Below, in pieces: positions 19,641 through 28,697 of a stretch of 64,000 nt of DNA. The DNA lies in the NCBI RefSeq assembly GCF_947501785.1, contig NZ_CANMXB010000001.1:1817048-1881047 (forward strand), given 5' to 3'. Source of the stretch: an uncultured Litoreibacter sp. Lineage in GTDB: Bacteria; Pseudomonadota; Alphaproteobacteria; Rhodobacterales; Rhodobacteraceae. A model generated the notes under the pieces. It was given only the letters and a program-made list of their open reading frames with translations. It was not told the DNA's origin and searched no databases. The translations under genes were made by a program, and so were the position numbers. How positions within the stretch are numbered: position 1 is the stretch's first letter; each line of letters begins with the position of its first letter.

Positions 19641-20699
19641 TCACCCGGCCGGCCCCGATGGATCGCTGTTGGTGTCGGAGTGGTAGCTCAGCAAGCTTAT
19701 CTTCTTGCGCGACCGCATCTTGGATGGGGTCAGCCCATACTCGTCCTTGACGGCCTTTGACAAAGTATCGCAAGACCCAAAACCCGTGGCGACCGCGACT
19801 TCCACGATGGGCATCAGGGTCTCTTCGATCATCGTGCGCGCCCGTTTCGTGCGGAGGCGCTTGTAAAACTTGGCCGGCGTGTCGTCGAAGACTTTGCGAA
19901 ACACCCGTTCCAAGTGGCGGGTCGACAGGCCAACTTCGGCGGTCAAATCCGCCATGGACATGGGGTCCGCAATCGTGTCCTCCATCAATCGGATGGCTTG
20001 CGTGACATGAAGGTCAAACAGGCCCTCGTTGTCGGACAGATCTTTAGGTTGTTCGCAATCGCTTTTGCGGATCGTATGGAGAAGCAGCCGGTTTCCTAAT
20101 TCTGCAACCTGAGCGCTGTCCAAAATCGGCGCGATAAGGCCGATCACCAGCTCGGACGTGGCCCCGGCCCCGGCGGCAGTTATGACACCGTCGCTGTTTT
20201 CGGAAAAACGGGCCGTCAGGTTGGGATGATACCCCGTCTCCGCCAGCGTCGGGATATCGCGCCAATGCGTGGTTACTTTCCCGGCCGGCTGTTTGACAGA
20301 ATTGATGTATGCCGTCGCCGCGTCCGAAAGCAAAACCGCGGGCAGCGCCTTGCGCTGCATCGCGCGGACCCGGCGCAACCAAGTTGCCTTACCGGCAGAT
20401 CGTCCGCCGACAACGATCATCAAGTCGGAGAAGCCGTGATCATCAATCGCAGGCTCTGCGCGCACCATTAGCCCGGTAGCCCCACTGACGAGGCCGGGAG
20501 CGTCTGACACAAACCGCCAACTGAATGCGTCGCGCGCCAAAATGTCATTGGCCAGTGCCAAGGTTTGCGAAATCGACGCGACTTCGAGATCGCAAAACCC
20601 CTTTCCGACGAAGATTTCTACGGATTTCTGGAGCGGCTCACGTGGCTGCTTAGCGTCTATCGCGCCGAAGGGTTGAAACCCGGCTTCTCTCAGTCCCAT
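19641..20699 (-). CDS. AraC family regulator, GlxA type
   Basis: 352 residues. The start at 20699 is chosen because GGAGG lies 5 bases upstream on the minus strand; an upstream in-frame start at 20801 has no such site. An N-terminal DJ-1/PfpI-like ligand domain (FVGKGFCDLEVASI, LMIVVGGRSAG) is followed by a C-terminal AraC double helix-turn-helix (MADLTAEVGLSTRHLERVF, VAVATGFGSCDTLSKAVK). GlxA-type regulators often control amine or betaine catabolism, but the target is not evident. It converges with the GntR gene with one base between the stop codons. Confidence 0.85.
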   Translation of the reverse strand: MGLREAGFQPFGAIDAKQPREPLQKSVEIFVGKGFCDLEVASISQTLALANDILARDAFSWRFVSDAPGLVSGATGLMVRAEPAIDDHGFSDLMIVVGGRSAGKATWLRRVRAMQRKALPAVLLSDAATAYINSVKQPAGKVTTHWRDIPTLAETGYHPNLTARFSENSDGVITAAGAGATSELVIGLIAPILDSAQVAELGNRLLLHTIRKSDCEQPKDLSDNEGLFDLHVTQAIRLMEDTIADPMSMADLTAEVGLSTRHLERVFRKVFDDTPAKFYKRLRTKRARTMIEETLMPIVEVAVATGFGSCDTLSKAVKDEYGLTPSKMRSRKKISLLSYHSDTNSDPSGPAG

Positions 20700-20850
20700 T
20701 TGTCCTCCAACCCTGCATTGCGCGCGATGACGCACATTAACACGGCGTGACGCCCAAAACAGTGCATTTGAACCGGGTCCCGCACCAATTCTCGACAGCA
20801 AAGGCGAACCGCGTTTCCGATCCGCGTCACGGAAAGGCCGATATTCAGGC

Positions 20851-20864
20851 CCAAGGCGCCTTGG
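20851..20864. promoter_or_regulatory. 14-bp perfect palindrome in the glxA-thiD gap
   Basis: CCAAGGCGCCTTGG is a perfect palindrome, 152 bases upstream of the GlxA-type regulator start and about 110 bases before the TPP aptamer. It could be an operator for the divergent regulator. The rest of 20700-20961 shows no other recognisable feature; the thiamin promoter must lie here but no clear hexamers were found. Confidence 0.4.
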
Positions 20865-20961
20865 ACAGTACCGCGCTCCGTCCAGCTCGAATCATCGGAT
20901 GCGACGTTGCCCAAGCTTGAATCAGATTGCGCGTCACCTGCGTTTGCCCTAACAACTACGC

Positions 20962-21047
20962 ATCCGTCGGGGGGCCCATCAGGGCTGAGAGCTGCACGCA
21001 GCGACCCGTCGAACCTGATCCGGGCAATACCGGCGTAGGGAACGGGT
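20962..21047 (+). promoter_or_regulatory. TPP riboswitch (THI element)
   Basis: All conserved blocks are present in order: GGGGGGCCCATCAGGGCTGAGA (as GGGG and CTGAGA at 20984-20989), ACCCG, GAACCTGATC (21011-21020), CGGGCAATACCGG and GCGTAGGGAA (21033-21042). P1 pairs 20962-20967 with 21042-21047. A hairpin GGCGC/GCGCC follows at 21052-21068, without a T-tract, so control is probably at translation of thiD. It senses thiamin pyrophosphate and should repress the thi operon. Confidence 0.93.
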
Positions 21048-21116
21048 ACTTGGCGCAGACATAGCGCCCCCATTCTCCCAACGCTTTCATCGCCCGCACT
21101 ATGACGAGGCGACGAC

Positions 21117-21932
21117 ATGGCAAATGCGATCCCAATTGCGCTGACAATCGCTGGCTCCGACAGCGGCGGCGGCGCGGGTATTCAGGCGGACCTGAAGGCA
21201 TTTTCCGCGGCGGGTGTGTACGGCGCCAGCGTCATCACCGCGATCACGGCGCAAAACACCGTGGCCGTAACGGCCGTACATGAGGTACCTGCCGAAGTGG
21301 TCCGCGCACAGCTGGACGCGGTGTTATCGGACCTTTCAGTCGGCGCAATCAAGATAGGCATGCTATTCTCCCCCGCTATCATCGAGGCCGTGGCGGCTGG
21401 GTTGGCGGATTTCAAAGGGCCGGTGGTTCTGGACCCTGTGATGATCGCAAAGTCTGGCGATGCGCTTTTGCAAGACGCCGCCGTGCAGTCGATGATCTCG
21501 GCGCTGATCCCCCGCGCGGACCTGCTGACCCCAAACCTGCCGGAAGCAGCCAAACTGCTGGGTCTCGACCACGCGAAGACGCTGGAAGAGATGGAACACC
21601 AAGGCCGCGCCTTGCTGGCCATGGGCCCCAAGGCGGTGCTGATGAAGGGCGGGCATGCCGCAGGCGATACCTGCACCGATATGTTGGTGACACCGGAAGG
21701 CACCAGCACCCTTGAGGCCCGGCGCATTGATACGATCAACACCCATGGCACCGGCTGCACCTACTCCTCCAGCATCGCGGCGCGATTGGCGTCGGAGATG
21801 GCAATGGAGGACGCGGTTCGGGCGGCGCATCGCTACTTGCAGGGCGCGATTGAGGCGTCTGACCAGCTTAAGATCGGCGCGGGCCACGGGCCAGTGCATC
21901 ATTTCCACCAACTCTGGGCCGCGCATGACTGA
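21117..21932 (+). CDS. thiD: Hydroxymethylpyrimidine/phosphomethylpyrimidine kinase
   Basis: 271 residues, ribokinase-like fold. TIAGSDSGGGAGIQAD at the N-terminus and NTHGTGCTYSSSIA near the C-terminus carry the substrate and anion-hole/catalytic Cys motif. It phosphorylates HMP and HMP-P to HMP-PP for thiamin synthesis. GAGG at 21106-21109 precedes the ATG by 7 bases. First gene of the riboswitch-controlled operon; it overlaps thiO. Confidence 0.95.
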   Translation: MANAIPIALTIAGSDSGGGAGIQADLKAFSAAGVYGASVITAITAQNTVAVTAVHEVPAEVVRAQLDAVLSDLSVGAIKIGMLFSPAIIEAVAAGLADFKGPVVLDPVMIAKSGDALLQDAAVQSMISALIPRADLLTPNLPEAAKLLGLDHAKTLEEMEHQGRALLAMGPKAVLMKGGHAAGDTCTDMLVTPEGTSTLEARRIDTINTHGTGCTYSSSIAARLASEMAMEDAVRAAHRYLQGAIEASDQLKIGAGHGPVHHFHQLWAAHD

Positions 21933-22920
21933 GGTCACCATCATAGGCGGCGGAGTGGCCGGGCTGTGCGTCGCGCGGACGCTTCTGGATCGCGGAGCCA
22001 CGGTGCGCCTGATCGAGCGGGGCGACGGGATCGGCGCGCATATGTGTTCGTGGTGGGCAGGCGGCATGCTGGCCCCCTACTGTGAAGGCGAAAGCGCGGA
22101 AGAACCGGTGGTTCGACTGGGACAAGAGGCCGCCGAGTGGTGGGGCGCAAAGACCGGGACGGTGACGCGGAACGGCTCGTTGGTGGTGTCAGCGGCGCGG
22201 GATCAAAGCGACCTGAAGCGATTTGCGCGCCGAACCTCGCATTTCGCGCAGGTGTCTGGTGCTGAGATTGAGGCGTTGGAGCCCGACCTCGGGGGGCGCT
22301 TTTCCAAAGGATTGTTCTTCCAAGACGAGGCGCATCTTGCACCACGGGCCGCGCTTGCTGCGTTGCGGGACGGGTTAGTGGCGGATGGTGTGGCATTTGA
22401 AATGGCCGAGGCGGACCCCGTTGCGGAGGCCGGCAAAGGCCTGACCGTCGATTGTCGCGGCTTTGCCGCACAGGATACGCTGAGTGATTTGCGCGGCGTT
22501 AAAGGCGAAATGCTGGTTCTGCGCTGCCCCGATGTCAGCTTGAACCGTCCCATCCGGCTGCTGCACCCGCGCATACCTCTATATGTCGTGCCGCGCGGCG
22601 ACGGGGTGTTCATGCTTGGCGCCACAATGATCGAAAGCTCCGCCAGCGGGTTCGTGACCGCGCGGTCCCTATTAGAACTTCTGAGCGCCGCCTACGCGCT
22701 AAACCCCGCCTTCGGCGAGGCAGAGGTGCTGGAGATTGGCGTCGACAGCCGCCCTGCCTTCCCCGACAACCTGCCGCGCATCCGCCGCGACGGGAACCTG
22801 ATCCGTGCCAACGGATTGTTCCGGCATGGGTTCCTGCTGGCGCCCGCCGTAGCGCGGATGGTCGGTGAATTGATTTTTGACGGCACAAAGCCGGAGGTGA
22901 TGGATGCAATTGCAGCTTAA
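21925..22920 (+). CDS. thiO: Glycine oxidase ThiO
   Basis: 331 residues from ATG 21925, which overlaps the thiD stop. An FAD-binding GGGVAGLCVA motif lies at the N-terminus of a DAO-family fold. ThiO oxidises glycine to iminoacetate (dehydroglycine), the nitrogen and carbon donor for the thiazole ring made by ThiG. Position directly before thiS and thiG fits this aerobic route, which replaces ThiH. It overlaps thiS by 17 bases. Confidence 0.9.
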   Translation: MTEVTIIGGGVAGLCVARTLLDRGATVRLIERGDGIGAHMCSWWAGGMLAPYCEGESAEEPVVRLGQEAAEWWGAKTGTVTRNGSLVVSAARDQSDLKRFARRTSHFAQVSGAEIEALEPDLGGRFSKGLFFQDEAHLAPRAALAALRDGLVADGVAFEMAEADPVAEAGKGLTVDCRGFAAQDTLSDLRGVKGEMLVLRCPDVSLNRPIRLLHPRIPLYVVPRGDGVFMLGATMIESSASGFVTARSLLELLSAAYALNPAFGEAEVLEIGVDSRPAFPDNLPRIRRDGNLIRANGLFRHGFLLAPAVARMVGELIFDGTKPEVMDAIAA

Positions 22921-23101
22921 CGGCGAGGTCGTCGAAACCGCCGCCGCGACATTGGACGCCTTCCTGGCAGAACAAGGCTATGCCGACGCGGTGGTGGCAA
23001 CAGCGGTGAATGGCAGTTTCGTGGCGGCACCTGCGCGGTTGGGGTTGACGTTGTCGACCGGCGACCAGATCGAGGTGCTTGCACCGATGCAAGGGGGCTA
23101 G
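22904..23101 (+). CDS. thiS: Sulfur carrier protein ThiS
   Basis: 65 residues, ubiquitin-like fold, ending in the essential Gly-Gly (MQGG). ThiF adenylates the C-terminus, which is then converted to a thiocarboxylate that donates sulfur to the thiazole. The start lies inside the end of thiO and the stop is 3 bases before thiG. Confidence 0.93.
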   Translation: MQLQLNGEVVETAAATLDAFLAEQGYADAVVATAVNGSFVAAPARLGLTLSTGDQIEVLAPMQGG

Positions 23102-23104
23102 GCG

Positions 23105-23878
23105 ATGCGCAGCTTTTACGGGACCGATCTGCCCAACGGGTTCATGCTGGGCACGGCGCAATACCCCTCCCCCGCAATTCTGGCGGACGCGTTCAAACGC
23201 TCCGGCGCGGGTGTGGCCACCGTCTCCCTGCGCCGCGAAAGCGGGCAGGACCGCGCGGGGCAAGATTTCTGGGCGATGATCCGCGATTTGGGCGTGCACG
23301 TGCTGCCCAACACCGCCGGGTGCCATTCGGTCAAAGAAGCGGTGACAACGGCCCACATGGCGCGAGAGGTGTTCGGCACCAAATGGATCAAGCTCGAAGT
23401 CATCGGCGAAGAAGACACGTTGCAGCCCGACGTGTTCGGCTTGGTCGAGGCCGCGCGGATACTGACCGAGGACGGCTTTCAGGTTTTCCCCTACACCACC
23501 GAGGATTTGGTGGTGGCCGACAAATTGTTGCATGCGGGCTGCGAAGTGCTGATGCCGTGGGGCGCACCGATTGGGTCGGGGTTGGGGCTGAACAACCTCT
23601 TCGGCTTGCGGGCCATGCGGGCGCATTTCCCGGACGTGCCGCTGGTGATCGACGCTGGCCTCGGACTGCCCTCGCAGGCAGCGCAGGCGATGGAACTGGG
23701 CTTTGACGCCGTGTTGTTGAACACCGCGGTCGCCAAGGCAGGCGACCCCGCGATGATGGCCGAAGCCTTCGCCACAGCGATCCGCGCAGGGCAAATGGCG
23801 TTCGAGGCTGACCCGATGGAGCCGCGAGACATGGCCGCCCCCTCCACCCCCGTCATCGGAAAGGCGTTTCTGGAATGA
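23105..23878 (+). CDS. thiG: Thiazole synthase ThiG
   Basis: 257 residues, TIM barrel. The Schiff-base lysine lies in [11 protein letters not shown], with phosphate-binding loops [15 protein letters not shown] and LLNTAVAKA. It condenses 1-deoxyxylulose 5-phosphate, dehydroglycine from ThiO and ThiS thiocarboxylate to the thiazole phosphate. The stop overlaps the thiE ATG. Confidence 0.95.
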   Translation: MRSFYGTDLPNGFMLGTAQYPSPAILADAFKRSGAGVATVSLRRESGQDRAGQDFWAMIRDLGVHVLPNTAGCHSVKEAVTTAHMAREVFGTKWIKLEVIGEEDTLQPDVFGLVEAARILTEDGFQVFPYTTEDLVVADKLLHAGCEVLMPWGAPIGSGLGLNNLFGLRAMRAHFPDVPLVIDAGLGLPSQAAQAMELGFDAVLLNTAVAKAGDPAMMAEAFATAIRAGQMAFEADPMEPRDMAAPSTPVIGKAFLE

Positions 23879-24471
23879 GCTTGGACCGCTTCTACCCAAT
23901 CTTCGACAGCACCGACTGGCTGAAACGCCTACTGCCGCTTGGCATTAAACTTGTGCAGCTGCGCATCAAGGATGTGGACGAAGACACCGCGCGGCGCGAA
24001 ATCCGGCTGGGCCGCGACCTGTGCCGCGAGGCGGGCTGCACTTTGGTGGTGAACGACTATTGGCAGATCGCCATCGAGGAAAAGTGTGAGTGGGTGCATC
24101 TGGGCCAGGAAGATCTGGACGCCACCGATGTCGCCGCAATCCGCAAAGCGGGGATCAAACTGGGCCTGTCCACCCATGACCGCGCCGAGCTGGACCGCGC
24201 CATGGCGCTATCGCCGGACTATGTGGCTTTGGGGCCGGTCTATCCGACCATTTTGAAGAAGATGAAATGGCATGAACAGGGCGTCGACAAGCTGACCAAG
24301 TGGAAGAGCCTGATCTGCGATACACCACTGATCGCCATTGGCGGGATGAGCATCGAGCGTGCTGCAGCCGCATATGAGGCGGGGGCAGATGTCGTCTCTG
24401 CCGTTACGGATATCACGCTGAACGCCGACCCCGAGGGGCGCGTGCGCGACTGGATCAAGGCCACCAGATGA
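23875..24471 (+). CDS. thiE: Thiamin-phosphate synthase ThiE
   Basis: 198 residues, compact TIM barrel slightly shorter than many ThiE proteins. [31 protein letters not shown] and AIGGMS give the pyrimidine- and phosphate-binding motifs. It joins HMP-PP to thiazole phosphate to form thiamin phosphate. It overlaps both neighbours by 4 bases. Confidence 0.93.
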   Translation: MSLDRFYPIFDSTDWLKRLLPLGIKLVQLRIKDVDEDTARREIRLGRDLCREAGCTLVVNDYWQIAIEEKCEWVHLGQEDLDATDVAAIRKAGIKLGLSTHDRAELDRAMALSPDYVALGPVYPTILKKMKWHEQGVDKLTKWKSLICDTPLIAIGGMSIERAAAAYEAGADVVSAVTDITLNADPEGRVRDWIKATR

Positions 24472-25457
24472 CCCGCTACGCCCGCCAACAGATATTGCCG
24501 GAAATAGGCGAAAGCGGCCAAGCCGCCTTGGCCAAGGCCTCCGTGCTGGTCGTCGGCGCGGGCGGGCTGGGCTGCCCCGCGCTGCAATATCTGACGGGTG
24601 CTGGCGTCGGCGCGATAACCATCGTGGACGGCGACGTTGTGTCATTGTCCAACCTGCACCGGCAGGTGCTGTTTCGCGAAAGCGACGTCGGCGAGAGCAA
24701 GGCGCGGATAGCGGTCCAGACGCTCAACGCTTTGAACAGCGGCGTGGCCTTTGCGGCCATCGACCAACCGCTCACACCAGCGAACGTAGACGCGCTGATC
24801 GACGGCCAGACTGTCGTCCTCGACTGCGCTGACAGCTTTGCTGCGAGCTACATTCTGTCGGACGCATGCCTCGAAGCTGGCATTCCGATGATCTCCGCCT
24901 CCGCGCTGGGCCTGACGGGCTATGTCGGCGGCTTCTGCGGCACCGCGCCGTCGCTGCGCGCCGTCTTCCCCGACCTGCCGATGCAAGCCGCCACTTGCGC
25001 CACGGCGGGCGTCATTGGGCCGGTCGTGGGCACCATCGGCGCGATGCAGGCGCAGATGGCTTTGGCGGTTCTGCTGGGGTTGGCTCCCTCCCCGCTTAGC
25101 CAGTTGGTAACGATAGACCTGACGACGTACCGCACCGGCGGATTCCGCTTTGACGGCGCGCCGGAGCCAGACAAAACGCTGGGCTTCATCGCGGCACAAG
25201 ACATCAACGCACATGACTTCGTGGTCGAATTGCGCAGCGAGGCTCGAACGCCCGTGACCCCCACGGCGCACCGTCACGAGGTCCAAGACTTCTCAACTCT
25301 CCGCCCGACGCCCGCAACAGGGCAACGCGCGGTTCTGACATGCCGGTCCGGCCTGCGCGCGTGGCAAGCCGCCCGCCATCTGCAGGGCTACTGGGACGGC
25401 GACATTTCACTGATAGCAATGGGCGATGCGCCCGATGAAGAAAGGCCTAACACATGA
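24468..25457 (+). CDS. thiF: ThiF adenylyltransferase with C-terminal rhodanese-like domain
   Basis: 329 residues, longer than the roughly 250 of a simple ThiF. The N-terminal E1-like domain has VVGAGGLGCP and the Arg/Lys adenylation residues in NLHRQVLF. The C-terminal 70 residues look like a rhodanese with active-site C292 in LTCRSGLRAWQAARHL. ThiF activates ThiS; the fused rhodanese could deliver persulfide sulfur and so replace the separate rhodanese of ThiI. MoeB-type proteins share this layout, but the operon position makes ThiF the better call. Confidence 0.88.
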   Translation: MTRYARQQILPEIGESGQAALAKASVLVVGAGGLGCPALQYLTGAGVGAITIVDGDVVSLSNLHRQVLFRESDVGESKARIAVQTLNALNSGVAFAAIDQPLTPANVDALIDGQTVVLDCADSFAASYILSDACLEAGIPMISASALGLTGYVGGFCGTAPSLRAVFPDLPMQAATCATAGVIGPVVGTIGAMQAQMALAVLLGLAPSPLSQLVTIDLTTYRTGGFRFDGAPEPDKTLGFIAAQDINAHDFVVELRSEARTPVTPTAHRHEVQDFSTLRPTPATGQRAVLTCRSGLRAWQAARHLQGYWDGDISLIAMGDAPDEERPNT

Positions 25458-26392
25458 GACTGACCTCGATCACAGCGGCGCTTTTGCTCGCCGCGACGCC
25501 GTTGATGGCGCAAGACCAGATGAAGCTGATGCTGGACTGGTTCGTGAACCCCGACCACGGCCCCGTCATTGTGGCGCAGGAAAAGGGCTATTTTGCCGAG
25601 CAGAACCTTGAGGTCGAAATCATCGCCCCCGCAGACCCGTCCGACCCGCCCAAGATGGTGGCCGCAGGCCAAGCGGACCTTGCGATTTCGTATCAGCCGC
25701 AGTTGCACCTGCAAATCCACGAAGGCCTGCCGCTGCAACGCGTGGGCACCTTGGTCGCGACCCCGCTGAACTGTCTTCTGGCGCTGGAAGACGGACCGAT
25801 CAAGACGCCTGCGGACCTGAAAGGCAAGAAGGTCGGCTTCTCCGTCGGCGGCGTTGAAGAAGCGGTTTTGGCGGCGATCCTCGCGAAGTACGAGCTGACG
25901 TTGGACGACATCGAACTGATTAACGTCAACTGGTCGCTGTCACCCTCTTTGATGTCCAAGCAAGTCGACGCCGTGATCGGCGCCTTCCGCAATTTTGAAC
26001 TGAACCAGATGGATATCGAAGGCGTCGCGGGCAAATGCTTCTTCGTTGAGGAAGAAGGCCTGCCGCCCTATGACGAGCTGATCTACGTGGCCAACACCGA
26101 CACGATGGACAAGGACATGATCGCGCGCTTTTTGGCCGCGACCGAAAAGGCCACGCAGTACATCGTGAACCACCCGCAGGACAGCTGGGAGATATTCTCC
26201 GGCACGTCGAAAGAGCTGCAAGACGAGCTGAACAAGCGGGCTTGGGCCGACACGATGCCGCGCTTCGCGCTGCGTCCGACGGCGATGGATGTGGGCCGTT
26301 ACGAGGCGTTCGAGGCCTTCCTGAACGATGCCGGTTTGATCCCTTCCATCAACGAGGTCTCAAAAATCACCATCGACGTGACCGCGAAATGA
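25454..26392 (+). CDS. thiY: Pyrimidine precursor-binding protein ThiY (NMT1/THI5-like)
   Basis: 312 residues with a signal peptide (MRLTSITAALLLAATPLMAQ). A periplasmic binding protein of the NMT1/THI5 fold: DWFVNPDHGPVIVAQEKGYF and GVEEAVLAAIL are recognisable. ThiY captures the thiamin breakdown product N-formyl-4-amino-5-aminomethyl-2-methylpyrimidine or HMP for the ThiXZ importer. Overlaps thiF and tenA by 4 bases. Confidence 0.9.
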   Translation: MRLTSITAALLLAATPLMAQDQMKLMLDWFVNPDHGPVIVAQEKGYFAEQNLEVEIIAPADPSDPPKMVAAGQADLAISYQPQLHLQIHEGLPLQRVGTLVATPLNCLLALEDGPIKTPADLKGKKVGFSVGGVEEAVLAAILAKYELTLDDIELINVNWSLSPSLMSKQVDAVIGAFRNFELNQMDIEGVAGKCFFVEEEGLPPYDELIYVANTDTMDKDMIARFLAATEKATQYIVNHPQDSWEIFSGTSKELQDELNKRAWADTMPRFALRPTAMDVGRYEAFEAFLNDAGLIPSINEVSKITIDVTAK

Positions 26393-27075
26393 CGGCACCC
26401 GACTATGGCAAAACCTTCGCGCTTTGGCGCGAAGGGGCTTCGAAGGCGTGGGGGGATTACACCCGCCACGCCTTTGTTGAAGGCTTGGGCGACGGCACCC
26501 TGCCCCGCGCCGCCTTCTTGCACTATCTAGTGCAGGACTATGTGTTTCTGGTGCATTTCTCCCGCGCCTGGTCGCTGGGCGTGGTAAAATCGGAAACGCT
26601 GGACGAGATGAAAATCTGCGCAGGCACCGTGGACGCGTTGGTCAATCACGAGATGGCGTTGCACGTCAAAACCTGCGCCGCTGAGGGCATTGACGAAGCG
26701 ACTTTATTTGCCGCCCGCGAAGAGGTCGAAAACCTCGCCTACACCCGCTACGTGATGGATGCGGGGCTGCAAGGGGACTTCTTGGACCTGATGGCGGCGC
26801 TCGCCCCATGCGTTTTTGGCTACGGGGAGATCGGGTTACGGCTGGATGGCGTGGCGACGGCAGATGGGCCTTATCGCGACTGGATCAACACCTACAGACA
26901 CGCCGAGTATCAGGATGTTTGCCAGGCCGTCGGCGCAATGCTCGACAGCGCGGTTGCGCGGCGGTTGGGCGACAGCCCTGAAAACGCTTCGCGTTGGGCG
27001 GTGCTGCAGGATCGCTTCACCACAGCAACTGAACTTGAGGTGGGTTTCTGGTCCATGGGATTGCGCGGCGCGTGA
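26389..27075 (+). CDS. tenA: Aminopyrimidine aminohydrolase TenA
   Basis: 228 residues, all-helical. The conserved Cys nucleophile lies in APCVFGYGEIG and the family residues in YLVQDYVFL and YRHAEYQ are present. TenA converts aminomethylpyrimidine to HMP, the next step after ThiY-dependent uptake. ATG 26389 is chosen since it overlaps the thiY stop; an upstream in-frame start at 26242 lies inside thiY. Confidence 0.92.
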   Translation: MTAPDYGKTFALWREGASKAWGDYTRHAFVEGLGDGTLPRAAFLHYLVQDYVFLVHFSRAWSLGVVKSETLDEMKICAGTVDALVNHEMALHVKTCAAEGIDEATLFAAREEVENLAYTRYVMDAGLQGDFLDLMAALAPCVFGYGEIGLRLDGVATADGPYRDWINTYRHAEYQDVCQAVGAMLDSAVARRLGDSPENASRWAVLQDRFTTATELEVGFWSMGLRGA

Positions 27076-27797
27076 ATAATGCACCCGGCATACGGTTGGC
27101 GGGGCAGCATGTGATGGATGGCAAACCGCTGTTTGAGACTGATATCACCCTGCCACCGGGCCAATGGACCTGTTTGCTGGGACCGTCTGGCATCGGAAAA
27201 TCAACCGTCTTGAGGTTGATCCTCGGGCTGGAAACAGGCGGCTCATTTTCCGGTGAGATCGCCGCCAGCGACGGCGTCCCGGTGCAAGAACGTGTCAGCT
27301 ACATGGCGCAATCCGACCTACTGATGCCTTGGCTGAGTGTCACCGACAACGTGGTGATCGGGGCCCGCCTACGTGGCGAGACGCCCGACATGGCGCGAGC
27401 GGAGCGCCTGCTGGACCGAGTGGGCCTGAACGCACACCGCACCAAGACACCGCGCGCCCTATCCGGCGGCATGCGTCAACGCGCAGCTTTGGCGCGCACC
27501 TTGATGGAAGACCGCCCGGTCGTCCTGCTGGACGAACCTTTCTCAGCTCTCGATGCAGGCACGCGGGCCGACATGCAGGAACTGGCTGCGGAGGTGTTGC
27601 AAGGCAAAACCGTGTTGTTGGTCACCCATGATCCGGCAGAGGCGAGCCGGTTGGGACATCAAATATTGCTGATGTCACCTCAGGCGGCCACGCCATGGCC
27701 AGTGCCTGCGTCGCACCCGGTGCGGGCCTTAAATGACGAAGAGGCGCTGACATGTCAGGCTGATCTTATGGCGCATTTGCGGATGGTGCAGCCATGA
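27072..27797 (+). CDS. thiZ: Thiamin precursor ABC transporter ATPase ThiZ
   Basis: 241 residues from a GTG start overlapping the tenA stop. Walker A GPSGIGKST, signature LSGGMRQRAALAR, Walker B VVLLDEPFSALD and switch His in VTHD are intact. It energises import of pyrimidine precursors with ThiX and ThiY. Confidence 0.9.
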   Translation: MNNAPGIRLAGQHVMDGKPLFETDITLPPGQWTCLLGPSGIGKSTVLRLILGLETGGSFSGEIAASDGVPVQERVSYMAQSDLLMPWLSVTDNVVIGARLRGETPDMARAERLLDRVGLNAHRTKTPRALSGGMRQRAALARTLMEDRPVVLLDEPFSALDAGTRADMQELAAEVLQGKTVLLVTHDPAEASRLGHQILLMSPQAATPWPVPASHPVRALNDEEALTCQADLMAHLRMVQP

Positions 27798-28558
27798 AGC
27801 GGCTGGACGCAATTTGGGCCCTCTTGTTAGGGCTGGCGCTTTGGCAGGGGATCGTGTGGATCACGTCCGCTCCGCATTTCATATTGCCAAGCCCATGGCG
27901 GGTCGCGCAGGCCGCATTCAACAGCCGCGAAGTGATCGCCGAGAACGCGTTGGTAACCCTTACCGAAGTGTTGCTGGGGCTGTTCATTGGCACCGTTTTA
28001 GGAGCGTTGACCGCCATACAGCTGGCTATGTCGAGCACAGCGAGGCGGCTGATGCTTCCGATATTGGTATTTACGCAGGCCGTGCCGGTCTTCGCCCTCG
28101 CCCCGGTTCTAACGCTGTGGTTTGGTTACGGGATCGGCTCGAAAATCGTGATGGCGGTGCTGATTATCTATTTCCCCGTCACATCGGCCTTTCACGATGG
28201 GCTGAGCCGCGTGGACCGTGGGTTGCTGGATCTGGCCCGAACCATGGGCGCGACGCCCATGCAGATTATGCGACGGATCAAGATCCCGGCGGCTCTGCCA
28301 TCGTTGGGAAGCGGCCTTCGGCTGGCAGCGGTCTACGCGCCGATTGGTGCCGTGATCGGCGAATGGGTCGGTGCGTCCAAGGGGCTGGGTTACCTGATGC
28401 TGTTGGCCAATGGCCGCGCCAAGATTGACTTGATGTTCGCCAGCCTGATTGCCTTGGCAGTTATGACCGTCATCTTACACAAGTCGGTCGGACTTCTTGC
28501 GACACAGCTTGAGCATTACGCGGCAGGTGGGCGCGAGCGCGAACACGACCGAGGTTAA
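27794..28558 (+). CDS. thiX: Thiamin precursor ABC transporter permease ThiX
   Basis: 254 residues with about six hydrophobic segments and the EAA-type cytoplasmic loop RTMGATPMQIMRRIKIPAAL. It belongs to the SsuC/TauC-like permease group. Inner-membrane partner of ThiZ and ThiY. Last gene of the thiamin operon; no convincing terminator was seen in the 139 bases after it. Confidence 0.88.
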   Translation: MKRLDAIWALLLGLALWQGIVWITSAPHFILPSPWRVAQAAFNSREVIAENALVTLTEVLLGLFIGTVLGALTAIQLAMSSTARRLMLPILVFTQAVPVFALAPVLTLWFGYGIGSKIVMAVLIIYFPVTSAFHDGLSRVDRGLLDLARTMGATPMQIMRRIKIPAALPSLGSGLRLAAVYAPIGAVIGEWVGASKGLGYLMLLANGRAKIDLMFASLIALAVMTVILHKSVGLLATQLEHYAAGGREREHDRG

Positions 28559-28642
28559 TAGTTTTCCTCCGGCCACGGTGACGGGCTCATTTTTCACAAC
28601 AGCGTGAGACAAAAAATTTGTCCGAATTAGAGTTTGCAAAAA

Positions 28643-28671
28643 TTACCGACCTAGTAGTAGGTAGCTATATA
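28643..28671 (+). promoter_or_regulatory. Promoter with palindromic operator in the spacer
   Basis: A -35-like TTACCG (28643-28648) and -10 TATATA (28666-28671) are 17 bases apart. The spacer is filled by ACCTA-GTAG-TAGGT (28649-28662), a 5-bp inverted repeat. A repressor bound here would block RNA polymerase, as for TetR-family or MarR-family control of detoxification genes. No matching regulator gene is adjacent. Confidence 0.5.
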
Positions 28672-28697
28672 TAAACTTTAGAATCAGGAGCTGTCCC

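Noticed and set aside
20690-21118. 142-codon minus-strand open frame over the TPP riboswitch
   Set aside because: It runs antisense through the conserved aptamer and has no recognisable protein features.
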